NCBI GenBank assembly: GCA_018457305.1
Contig: JAGYHM010000014.1
Location: forward strand, 1 to 15,240
Reading direction: 5' to 3'
DNA length: 15,240 nt
Source: Fusobacterium sp.
GTDB lineage: Bacteria; Fusobacteriota; Fusobacteriia; Fusobacteriales; Fusobacteriaceae
A program made the translations under genes and the position numbers. The notes under the pieces are model-generated. The model worked only from the letters and a program-made list of their open reading frames with translations. It searched no databases and was not told the DNA's origin. This document shows, one piece after another, positions 7,652 to 15,177 of this stretch (position 1 is its first letter; each line of letters opens with the position of its first letter).

Positions 7652-9406
7652 TTATCTATACATTCCTTCTGGACCAAATGTTACTTCTTCAGCTGGTCTC
7701 CACCATAATGGAACTTTTATAGAGTCAGTTGTATATTTACCTTTTCCATTTGCAACATCTTTAGCAGCTTGATATCCCGCTTGAGCATGTCTGATTACTC
7801 CTATACCTGAATCTGTAGTAAGAGTTACAGCAAGTCTTTCATCTGCTTCATCTGTTCCATCAGCTATCATAGTTACTCCTGTATGTACTGCTTCTCCCAT
7901 AGAGTAGTTTGCTTGAATAGCTATTAGATCACAACCACCAGCACAGTCAAGAAGACCGTTTAAGTATGGCCAATCTGAGATATAATCTCCACCATCTGGC
8001 ATCTTTTCTGATTCGAATGTAGGGTTTACTATTGATCCTGAATCAAGGTTATCTCTTGAGAAAGCAACAGTCCCTTTAATTCTTCCATCTTTTATTGCTT
8101 GGTTGATAGCAAGTCCAAATCTCTTTCTTTCTCCGAATCCCATATAACAAATTCTTGCTGGCATTCCTTCAATTGGAAGATTTTTTCTAGCTAATTTAAT
8201 CCATCTTTCAACTAAGTTATCTCCTTTACAGATTTCAAGAGCTATATCATCAGCAACTTTTAAATCTTCAGGGTCTCTTGATAAACAAGTCCATCTGAAT
8301 GGTCCTCTTCCTTCACAGAATAATGGTCTTAAGTATTCATACACGAAACAGTTTATTTTTTTAGCTTCTGCTTCAGGGAATCCTGCATCCATACATTCTT
8401 TTCTGATTGAAGTTCCATATTCAAATACTTCTACTCCGTCAGCTTTTAAATCTAACATTGCTTGAAGTTGTCTTTTCATTGTTTCTCTAGCTAAACTTAA
8501 ATATTTTTTCCTATCTTCTATTCTTAATTTATCAGCTTCCTCTGAAGTATATCCTGATGGAATATAAGAAATAGGGTCATGACATGGACACATTTCTGTA
8601 CAGATATCAGGTCTGAAATCACTTTTCAATACTTCTTCATAAACATCTGCAGCGTTTCCTACTAATCCGATAGCTATTGGTTTTTTAGCTTCTGCATGTT
8701 CTTTAGCTAATTTGATAGCTTCATCTAATGAGTGAACTACTACATCCATATAATCTTTATCTATTCTTTTCTTAAGCATTTTTTCACTTACATCTACTAC
8801 AATTGCAACTCCACCGTGCATTTTCATAGCCCAACTTTGGTTAGTTCCCATTCCTCCAGCACCAGCTGTAAGGTAAATTCTTCCTGTTAAATCATCATTG
8901 AAACGTTTCATAGCTATTGCAGAAAGTGTTTCAAATGTTCCTTCTATAACTCCTTGAGTTCCTATATATTCCCAAGGCGCTGCAGTATATTGTGCAAATA
9001 TAGTAAGGTTCTTATCTTGTAATTCATAGAATCTTTCCCATGTAGCTTGCATAATATTTGTTGTAGCCATAACAACAACTGGAGCTCTCTTATGAGTTTT
9101 AAAAATCGCTACTGGCATTCCTGATTGAACAACTAGAGTTTCATCATCTTCAAGATTTTTTAATGAATCAACTATAGCCCAGTAAGATTCCCAGTTTCTC
9201 GCACATTTCCCGTTACCACCATAAATTACAAGTAATTCAGGAATTTCCGCATTTTCCATGTTAAATTCAAGCATTCTTAATATAGTTTCTTGTCTCCAAC
9301 CTTTACATCTTAATGTATCAGTATCTTTAAGACCTCCACCTTGTGCTTTTACTTCGTAAAGAATTTCAGGATTTTCTCTGTAATACAATCCTCTTTCTCC
9401 GTTCAT
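7652..9406 (-). CDS. hutU: Urocanate hydratase, divergent type
   Basis: Adds water to urocanate, giving 4-imidazolone-5-propionate, with a tightly bound NAD+ as electrophile; cytoplasmic homodimer in characterised members. The 584 residues compare with about 555 in Pseudomonas-type enzymes. The N-terminal YGGNGKCARNWESY, the Rossmann motif TAGAGGMGTNQ (180-190), GLVGNAADV, YLRPLFCEGRGPFRW with the active-site Cys364, the GFGERKRFGLAIN block and DGTDEADERL are all recognisable. Two normally conserved NAD-contact regions differ: QTSAHDP reads MCPCHDP (272-278), and the HHGGGVG loop near the C-terminus reads IQANYSMG. The ATG at 9406 follows AAGGAGAG. It is first in the hut operon, behind the promoter at 9464-9495. 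Confidence 0.93.
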   Translation of the reverse strand: MNGERGLYYRENPEILYEVKAQGGGLKDTDTLRCKGWRQETILRMLEFNMENAEIPELLVIYGGNGKCARNWESYWAIVDSLKNLEDDETLVVQSGMPVAIFKTHKRAPVVVMATTNIMQATWERFYELQDKNLTIFAQYTAAPWEYIGTQGVIEGTFETLSAIAMKRFNDDLTGRIYLTAGAGGMGTNQSWAMKMHGGVAIVVDVSEKMLKKRIDKDYMDVVVHSLDEAIKLAKEHAEAKKPIAIGLVGNAADVYEEVLKSDFRPDICTEMCPCHDPISYIPSGYTSEEADKLRIEDRKKYLSLARETMKRQLQAMLDLKADGVEVFEYGTSIRKECMDAGFPEAEAKKINCFVYEYLRPLFCEGRGPFRWTCLSRDPEDLKVADDIALEICKGDNLVERWIKLARKNLPIEGMPARICYMGFGERKRFGLAINQAIKDGRIKGTVAFSRDNLDSGSIVNPTFESEKMPDGGDYISDWPYLNGLLDCAGGCDLIAIQANYSMGEAVHTGVTMIADGTDEADERLAVTLTTDSGIGVIRHAQAGYQAAKDVANGKGKYTTDSIKVPLWWRPAEEVTFGPEGMYR

Positions 9407-9463
9407 GTTACCACTCTCCTTAGTTTTATTTATTAGAAACTTAACAAATTTCTTTATGTCTTA

Positions 9464-9495
9464 ATTATATTTTTTCATCGTTAATATATCGTTTA
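9464..9495 (-). promoter_or_regulatory. hutU promoter with SARP-like direct-repeat operator
   Basis: On the minus strand two repeats, TAAACGA and TTAACGA, start 11 bp apart (plus-strand TCGTTTA at 9489-9495 and TCGTTAA at 9478-9484). Exactly 8 bp (TGAAAAAA) separate the second repeat from a perfect -10 box TATAAT (9464-9469). The position expected for -35 reads ACGATA, so no sigma-70 -35 is present; the repeat occupies it. Repeat, spacing and -10 distance match the known layout of SARP activator sites. The start of transcription would be near 9457, giving a leader of about 50 nt. Confidence 0.7.
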
Positions 9496-9634
9496 AAAAT
9501 ATAAAAAATAGAAATTTTTTTTATTTTTTTAACATTAACACTTAAATAAATACAGTTTTTATCAGTAATATCTATAAATATTTTTTTTAATTTTTTTATA
9601 TTAACTATAAAATTTTATTTTAATTTTTTTTGAT
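9496..9634. other. Non-coding AT-rich spacer between hutU promoter and gltS terminator
   Basis: Almost pure A/T with long T-runs on the plus strand and no open frame with a ribosome binding site. A-tracts occur about 10-11 bases apart in places, so the DNA may be bent upstream of the hutU promoter; this is not measured. I see no RNA gene or further TTAACGA copy here. Confidence 0.5.
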
Positions 9635-9678
9635 AAATAAAAAAAATAGTTTCAGATTATTTTATCTGAAACTATTTT
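9635..9678 (-). terminator. Intrinsic terminator of gltS operon
   Basis: A perfect 15-bp inverted repeat (AAAATAGTTTCAGAT at 9643-9657 and its complement at 9664-9678) encloses a six-base loop. Reading leftward, the arm runs into eight consecutive T (9646 to 9639) followed by ATTTA. It lies about 20 nt after the gltS stop codon and separates the regulator-gltS transcript from the hut operon. Confidence 0.9.
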
Positions 9679-9697
9679 AAAATTATTTTAAATTTTT

Positions 9698-10939
9698 TTA
9701 TTTTGAAATATCAACAACAAATGTTTTAATAAACCATATTGTAGCAGGCTGATAAATTATATCAACTAGAAAAGCTCCAACTATAGGAACTATCATCATG
9801 GCTTTCCTAGACATTCCATATTTTTGATTTAAAGCAGTCATATTAACTATTGCTGATGGAGTTGCTCCAAGCCCATGTCCACATAATCCTCCACACATAA
9901 CTGCAGCATCATAATTAGAACCAAGTATTCTAAATACTACAAAATATGCAATTATCATCATAAATATAACTTGTGCTACTACAACCAAAATTACTCCTCC
10001 TATAAGACCTGAGAGTTGCCACAATTTTAAAGTCATTAGTGCTAACGACAAATATAAGCTAAGCATTACATTTCCAATTCCATCTACTAATGTAAAATTA
10101 AAATTATAAAAATTAAATTTTTCATTTGAATTTCTTACTATAACTGCAACAAACATAGCACCAACATAAGATGGAAAAGACATCCCTATTACTTTTCCCA
10201 TTAAAGAAGATAAAAAACTTCCTACTGCCATACACACTAATATAACTGTAACATTTTTCATTATATCTAGCTCTGATAATTTCTCTCCCTTATCAACATT
10301 TATTTCTGTAACAGAATTGTCAAAATTTTCTGAATTATCTGGCTTTAAATTATTTTTCTCAATTAAAATTCTTCCAAGAGGTCCACCGATTAAAACAGCA
10401 CTAATAAGTCCAAAAGTTGCTGCTGCTGCACCTACTAAAGGAGCATTTACATAACCCATGTTTTTAAAACTTGTTCCATAAGCTAAAGCAGCCCCGTGTC
10501 CTCCTACCATGGAAATTGCACTAGACAATAAAGCGTAAGGAGCTTCTAAGCCTGTAATTTTTGAAATTCCTATTCCTATTGAGCTTTGTAAAATAGATAT
10601 CACACCACAGATAAGCCAGTATATAACTAAAAGTTTCCCCCCTTTTTTTAATAGAGAAAAACTCGCTCCAAGTCCTACTGTTGTAAAGAAAGCCAACATA
10701 AAAGTTGATTGAAAAATATTTTCAAAAGTAAATTGAAAAGTTCCACTAACATATCCTAACCATGTTATGAACATAAAGAAAAAACCACCAACTACTGGTG
10801 CTGGAATACAGTATTTTGTCAAAAAAGTTATTCTATTCTTAATAAAATTCCCTAAAATTAGTAATGTACCTGCAAGTGCAAGCGTCATTGCCGAACCTAA
10901 TTTAATTTCCAATAATCCTTCAATAATTTCAAAATTCAT
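9698..10939 (-). CDS. gltS: Sodium/glutamate symporter
   Basis: Na+-dependent glutamate uptake across the inner membrane (ESS family). The 413 residues show the expected two inverted halves, each with a glycine-rich re-entrant signature: SMVGGHGAALAYG (143-155) and CGGLCGHGLGATPSAIVNM (349-367). A hydrophilic loop at about 193-228 joins the halves. The ATG at 10939 is set by similarity to the family N-terminus (LGSAMTLALAGTLLILG); no in-frame ATG, GTG or TTG lies between it and an in-frame TAA at 10967-10969. The only strong Shine-Dalgarno is about 38 nt away, beyond a stem-loop (see the separate entry). It follows the regulator by 51 nt and probably shares its transcript. Glutamate is also the end product of the neighbouring hut pathway, and fusobacteria ferment it. 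Confidence 0.95.
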   Translation of the reverse strand: MNFEIIEGLLEIKLGSAMTLALAGTLLILGNFIKNRITFLTKYCIPAPVVGGFFFMFITWLGYVSGTFQFTFENIFQSTFMLAFFTTVGLGASFSLLKKGGKLLVIYWLICGVISILQSSIGIGISKITGLEAPYALLSSAISMVGGHGAALAYGTSFKNMGYVNAPLVGAAAATFGLISAVLIGGPLGRILIEKNNLKPDNSENFDNSVTEINVDKGEKLSELDIMKNVTVILVCMAVGSFLSSLMGKVIGMSFPSYVGAMFVAVIVRNSNEKFNFYNFNFTLVDGIGNVMLSLYLSLALMTLKLWQLSGLIGGVILVVVAQVIFMMIIAYFVVFRILGSNYDAAVMCGGLCGHGLGATPSAIVNMTALNQKYGMSRKAMMIVPIVGAFLVDIIYQPATIWFIKTFVVDISK

Positions 10940-10985
10940 AATACTTCGTGTGATAATTTTAAATATTTACCACACTTCCTCCTTT
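10940..10985 (-). promoter_or_regulatory. gltS ribosome binding site with stem-loop spacer
   Basis: On the minus strand AAAGGAGG (10978-10985) is followed by AA, then GTGTGGTAA (10967-10975), a ten-base loop, TTATCACAC (10948-10956), eight bases and the gltS ATG. The two arms pair over nine positions with one G-U. If the stem forms, it is skipped and the effective Shine-Dalgarno-to-ATG distance falls from 38 to 10 nt, an ordinary value. T4 gene 38 is the known example of this arrangement. Confidence 0.7.
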
Positions 10986-10990
10986 CTTTT

Positions 10991-13900
10991 TTATTTTAAA
11001 TTTTTTAGATATTCTATCTCAGCTTTATCTCTTTTAGAGTCTAAACATTTAAAAGCATTATAAGAGTACACTTCCACTTCTTCAGTCAAAAATTCTTTCA
11101 GTTCTCTAATTTCCCTTGTATTTTTTACTATATTTTTAATATTTGAAGCAATTATACTCTCTACAAAATATATAATTCCACTATCTCTTAAATTATTTAT
11201 CACTTTAGCCTCGGATAGAGCACTTTTTAAATATTTAACACTTTTTAAATAATCACCTTCAAAAAATAAAAGCAAAGCTAAATACGAATCTAAAACCGGC
11301 ACTCTCCAATGTAAATCAAATTTTTTTACAATTTTCTCTGCAACCAATAAATTTTTCCTCATATTTTGAAAATCATTTGTTAAGCAATATAATTTAGCAA
11401 TATTGATGTAAAAAATCGATAAACAGGCTACCTCTTTATTTTTGGAAAGCTCTATTGCTTTTTGAAAATATTTTAAAGCTTCCTCATTTTTTCCTTCAGC
11501 TTTTCTAATTTCCCCTATATAGTTATAATTTGCTGCAATACTTATTGAATTTTCTTTCTCAGTATCTTCTAATTTTGAAAAGAAAGAAATAGATTTTTCA
11601 AAAAGAGCTTCTGCTGTTTCAAATTTACCTATCATCAAGTTATATAAACCATAAAATCTATAAAAAACTCCTAATTCTACTGTATTTTCTATTTTTTTAG
11701 TAAGTTTTATTCCTTTAATTATATTTTTCAATATCATATTCGGATTATTAATTTGTATTCCATAAATTATAATTTGTTTATAACCTCTCAATTCTATATC
11801 TGTATCTTTAATTTCTTTTGATAATGCTATAACCTTATTTACTATCTTAGAACCTTCTAAATATCTTCCTACTCTTATTAAATATCTCCCTTTACAATAT
11901 AAGAATAAAATTTCTATTTTTTTCATATTATCTATCTCATTCTTATTTCTTTCAGAATTTTTAATTGAAAATATTTTCTTTTCAATTTTTTCTATCCATT
12001 TCAAAACTTTCTCATTAGATATAAATAAATTTATTCCTTTTGATAAATTATAATCACACAAATTAGGATATATTTCATGATTAAAATTTAAGTAATAATT
12101 TAAAATATGAACATCATACTTTAAAGCACCTACTTCTTGATTTGCTTGATTATAATGATACTTTAGTCTGTTATATATAGTTATATCTTTTTTACTGCTA
12201 AAAACTTCACTCTCCAAAACTCTTATAATCTCTTTATTTATTATTTGTTTTGACATACTACTAAGTTCATCATAAATCATATTTTTATATGCAGAGTACA
12301 CAAATTCTATTATAACTTCATCAACTTCTTTCTTTTCAGAAAGAATATTTAATCTCTTTAAGTTGTCTAAACTTTTTAGCATTTCAAAGGCTTTTACATC
12401 TAAAATTTTTAATAAAATATTTAATGTAACATCTCCGTAAAAAACAGAAATCACTCTTAAAATATCTATTTCTTGATTCGATAAATTTGAAATTTTATCT
12501 TTTAATATACTATTCATTTTAGAACTTGTTACTTTGTTCTTTTCTCCTTTTTTAAAAAGCTCTATATATTCTCTAAGAAAAAAAGAATTCCCCTTTGATT
12601 TTTCAAAAATATTTTCTATTTCTTCCTCCGTGATTTTTTTACCCAATGTTTTCTTAAGTATCATATCAACTTCTGTTCTATCAAAGGGTTTTAAATCAAC
12701 AAGTGTTAATTTTTCTAAATCTTTTAACATAAATAAAAGTTCATCTATTTTTTTATCACTTTCATTAGATTTTGTTACAATAAATAAAATATTTTTATTA
12801 GAAGATAATATTAAACTAATCAAAAGTTTCATACTCAACTCGTCCATCCACTGAATATCTTCAAAGACAATTACTACTTTTTTATTATTTCCCAGTATAT
12901 CAAAAGCATTGTACATAGAATCATATATTAAATTGGGAATAAAATTCTCTTTGTTTTCAACTATATCAACTGTTGGCTGAATATTATTAACACTATCAAA
13001 AAATAAATTTTTAACTATCTTTTCCCATAAAGGAGGACGCTCTAAATTGCTATTCAAAAAATCTTTTTCCATTAGTTTTATTATTTTTATCCAAGACAAA
13101 AAAGAAAAATTCTTCTCTATTGAATAACATGGAACTTCATAAAATAGAAATCTATCTTTATTTCCTTCAACTATCTTGTTTTTTAAGAAAGTTTTTCCAA
13201 CTCCTGTTTCTCCATTTATCAAAATAGACTTTGAAGGTTTCCCCTTAAAGAAATTATCAATTTCTTCACTCATCTTTTCATATTCAAAAGTTCTACTAAA
13301 AAATTCTCCTTCTTTCTTCTTTTCTTCTTTATTCTGATTCTTTTTAACTATATTTAAAGCCTCATTATATAAATTCTCTATTTCTTTTGATGGGTCTATT
13401 CCTAGCTCCTCATTCATTAACTTTTTTAAATTATAGTATTCATTTATTATTTTATCGTATCTATTATCTAGTTTATAAATTTTCATTAAATACAGATATA
13501 ACACTTCATTAAAATTATCTATATTAAAAACTCTATAAATTACTTTTTTGCATTCTTTAAACTCTTCTTTTTCAAAAAAATCTATTATTTTTTGCTCAGA
13601 AGTTTTCATAAAAAGTTCTTTATAAAAAGAACTCAATTCTGAACTCCAATACTCAAAATCTACTGCATTTTTTATATAAAAACCCTTCAAGAAATCTTCA
13701 GTATATAAATCTAAATTGTCAGAAGGATTAGCTTCAAATTTTTTTACATCTATATCAAAATTGATATTTTCATTTAATGTAAGTACAGATTTATTAGGAG
13801 TTAAAATAATGTCTTCTTTAAAAATTCTTTTTATTTTATGCAAAGCATTCCTCAAACTAATCTTTGCATTCTTCTCACCAGCTTCACTCCAGAAAACATT

Positions 13901-14038
13901 TGCTAATTCATCTCTACTAACTGTTTTTTTCATTAAAACATAATAAAAAACAGCACTCACTTTTCCACTCGGCATAGAAACTTCTATATCATTTTCAATT
14001 ACCGTAGGATACCCAAACAATTTACAACTTATACTCAA
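10991..14038 (-). CDS. SARP/AfsR-like transcriptional activator with NTPase and TPR domains
   Basis: Cytoplasmic DNA-binding regulator of 1015 residues. In order: an OmpR-type winged helix (about 5-95, LFGYPTVIENDIEV...RDELANVFW...RNALHKIKRIF); a BTAD helical domain (about 97-233, DFLKGFYI...YWSSELSSFYKEL...NEELGIDPSKEIENLYNEAL); a STAND-type NTPase with Walker A GETGVGKT (276-283), Walker B VVIVFEDIQWMDE (388-400) and GNSFFLREYIE (483-493); then a long helical C-terminus with TPR-like units, clearest at about 790-900. This is the AfsR/MalT-like plan, where ligand or partner binding at the C-terminal part controls the ATPase switch. The TTG start at 14038 follows AGGGGGAAGAG, which overlaps the upstream stop. 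Candidate binding sites (TTAACGA repeats) lie before hutU and before its own operon, so I infer control of histidine use and autoregulation. The inducer is unknown. Confidence 0.88.
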   Translation of the reverse strand: MSISCKLFGYPTVIENDIEVSMPSGKVSAVFYYVLMKKTVSRDELANVFWSEAGEKNAKISLRNALHKIKRIFKEDIILTPNKSVLTLNENINFDIDVKKFEANPSDNLDLYTEDFLKGFYIKNAVDFEYWSSELSSFYKELFMKTSEQKIIDFFEKEEFKECKKVIYRVFNIDNFNEVLYLYLMKIYKLDNRYDKIINEYYNLKKLMNEELGIDPSKEIENLYNEALNIVKKNQNKEEKKKEGEFFSRTFEYEKMSEEIDNFFKGKPSKSILINGETGVGKTFLKNKIVEGNKDRFLFYEVPCYSIEKNFSFLSWIKIIKLMEKDFLNSNLERPPLWEKIVKNLFFDSVNNIQPTVDIVENKENFIPNLIYDSMYNAFDILGNNKKVVIVFEDIQWMDELSMKLLISLILSSNKNILFIVTKSNESDKKIDELLFMLKDLEKLTLVDLKPFDRTEVDMILKKTLGKKITEEEIENIFEKSKGNSFFLREYIELFKKGEKNKVTSSKMNSILKDKISNLSNQEIDILRVISVFYGDVTLNILLKILDVKAFEMLKSLDNLKRLNILSEKKEVDEVIIEFVYSAYKNMIYDELSSMSKQIINKEIIRVLESEVFSSKKDITIYNRLKYHYNQANQEVGALKYDVHILNYYLNFNHEIYPNLCDYNLSKGINLFISNEKVLKWIEKIEKKIFSIKNSERNKNEIDNMKKIEILFLYCKGRYLIRVGRYLEGSKIVNKVIALSKEIKDTDIELRGYKQIIIYGIQINNPNMILKNIIKGIKLTKKIENTVELGVFYRFYGLYNLMIGKFETAEALFEKSISFFSKLEDTEKENSISIAANYNYIGEIRKAEGKNEEALKYFQKAIELSKNKEVACLSIFYINIAKLYCLTNDFQNMRKNLLVAEKIVKKFDLHWRVPVLDSYLALLLFFEGDYLKSVKYLKSALSEAKVINNLRDSGIIYFVESIIASNIKNIVKNTREIRELKEFLTEEVEVYSYNAFKCLDSKRDKAEIEYLKNLK

Positions 14039-14049
14039 TACTCTTCCCC

Positions 14050-15015
14050 CTAGGCTCTATTATTTTTAGATATTCTTGTTACAACTGAATATAAATCCTT
14101 TCCTTGAAGAATTAAAACAAGATCCACAGATAAAGACATTGGAACTAAAACTTTATCTACAAAAAAACATTTCCCTGAAGTTGATCTTCCTACCTCCACA
14201 GATTTTTTTAAACCTTTAGGGTAGTCTGATATTTTTGAATCTAACAGTTCAAAAAGAGCAATTGTTAAAACATCAATATTTAAACCCTTAGGTAAACCTA
14301 GATTATAATAAGTAGAAAAATGGTCGTGAATTTTTGTTATCATTTCTAAATAAGCGATTGATTCCCAATTTTTTACATAAATATCTAAGCATTCAATTCC
14401 TTTGTCTGCAAATCCTTCTTCATCTATATAAACTGGTAGTTCATAACGATTAAGTTCATTTTTTTTATCTTTTTCAACATACTTAAATGCTATTAAATCT
14501 TCTTCCAATTTTTCTTTTAATTCTTTTACTTCAAACGAAGTATAATAAAATATTTCTTCTAATTTTTTTTCTTTCTCAATTTTAGTTTCTGAAAAATCCT
14601 TTTCTTCTTTTTTTATATTCTCAGCCACCTTATTATTATAGTTTCTCAAAATATTAAAAATATCATTTAAGATATCTTCTCCTTTTAATATTCCTGTAAC
14701 TTTTATAACTTCTTCTTTTATAGAAGCTATACAACTTGAAAATATTAAATTGTATTCATCTCCTAATACCTTATCCATAATGTAATTAGAGATATTATTC
14801 AAAAGTATGTAGTTAAATAATGGTAAATATTGTTTATCTATAAACTCCTTATCAAAACTATTGTGTTCATGTAATCTTTTAAAATATAAATATTTATCTG
14901 TAGATATATTTTTTAAAACATCTTCATACTCGTTTAAATCAAGTATTGTCTCTGAAAATCCCTCCCCTAATAAATTTATTTTGTTTTTTTCTAAAGAAAT
15001 AAATATCTTTTTCAA
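14050..15015 (-). CDS. Uncharacterised protein co-transcribed with SARP-like regulator
   Basis: I do not recognise this 321-residue protein. It has no signal peptide or membrane segment and looks cytosolic. An N-terminal part (about 1-130) of mixed strands and helices is followed by a strongly charged Lys/Glu-rich, coiled-coil-prone section (about 133-190), then a more compact C-terminal domain with NWESIAYLEMITKIHDHF, KGLNIDVLTIALFELLDSK and GRSTSGKCFFVDKVLVP. The TTG start at 15015 is favoured because GGGAGG sits 8 nt upstream; an ATG closer to that site is followed at once by TAA. It ends 11 nt before the regulator TTG, with its stop inside the regulator ribosome binding site, so translational coupling is likely. 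A role as partner or sensor for the regulator is inference from position only. Confidence 0.75.
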   Translation of the reverse strand: MKKIFISLEKNKINLLGEGFSETILDLNEYEDVLKNISTDKYLYFKRLHEHNSFDKEFIDKQYLPLFNYILLNNISNYIMDKVLGDEYNLIFSSCIASIKEEVIKVTGILKGEDILNDIFNILRNYNNKVAENIKKEEKDFSETKIEKEKKLEEIFYYTSFEVKELKEKLEEDLIAFKYVEKDKKNELNRYELPVYIDEEGFADKGIECLDIYVKNWESIAYLEMITKIHDHFSTYYNLGLPKGLNIDVLTIALFELLDSKISDYPKGLKKSVEVGRSTSGKCFFVDKVLVPMSLSVDLVLILQGKDLYSVVTRISKNNRA

Positions 15016-15048
15016 ATTACATTCCTCCCTTTCCGTTAATTTTGATTT

Positions 15049-15080
15049 ATTTTATTATTTTTTCGTTAATTTATCGTTAA
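15049..15080 (-). promoter_or_regulatory. Proximal regulator-operon promoter with SARP-like operator
   Basis: Two TTAACGA heptamers on the minus strand (plus-strand TCGTTAA at 15074-15080 and 15063-15069) are 11 bp apart. Eight bp (AAAAATAA) separate the second from a -10-like TAAAAT (15049-15054). The -35 position reads ACGATA, the same as at hutU. The core AACGATA(A/T)ATTAACGA is shared with the hutU promoter with one difference in 16. A further single copy, TTAACGG, lies at 15034-15040 close to the ribosome binding site. Confidence 0.65.
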
Positions 15081-15148
15081 ATTAAAATTCCATAGTTTCA
15101 TATTATTTTCTGTCTTTTTTATTTAAAATATCTACGATCATATTTACG

Positions 15149-15177
15149 ATAATAGCACATAGTATTTTTTTTTTCAA
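15149..15177 (-). promoter_or_regulatory. Distal sigma-70-type promoter of the regulator operon
   Basis: On the minus strand TTGAAA (15172-15177), a 17-bp spacer and TATTAT (15149-15154), with TG one base upstream of the -10 as in extended -10 promoters. The start would be near 15142, giving a leader of about 125 nt that spans the TTAACGA repeats. An 11-base imperfect direct repeat (ATATYTACGAT, plus strand 15128-15138 and 15140-15150) sits right at and downstream of the -10 and could be a repressor site. Confidence 0.6.

Noticed and set aside
9496..9634. Riboswitch upstream of hutU
   Set aside because: The stretch lies upstream of the inferred promoter and is almost pure A/T with no structured conserved core.
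10967..10975. GTG at the strong Shine-Dalgarno as the gltS start
   Set aside because: It is only two bases from the Shine-Dalgarno and reads GTG-TGG-TAA, ending after two codons.
15128..15160. Divergent plus-strand promoter with TACGAT repeats
   Set aside because: The repeats are 12 bp apart rather than 11, the -10 is poor, and no plus-strand gene is visible to the right.
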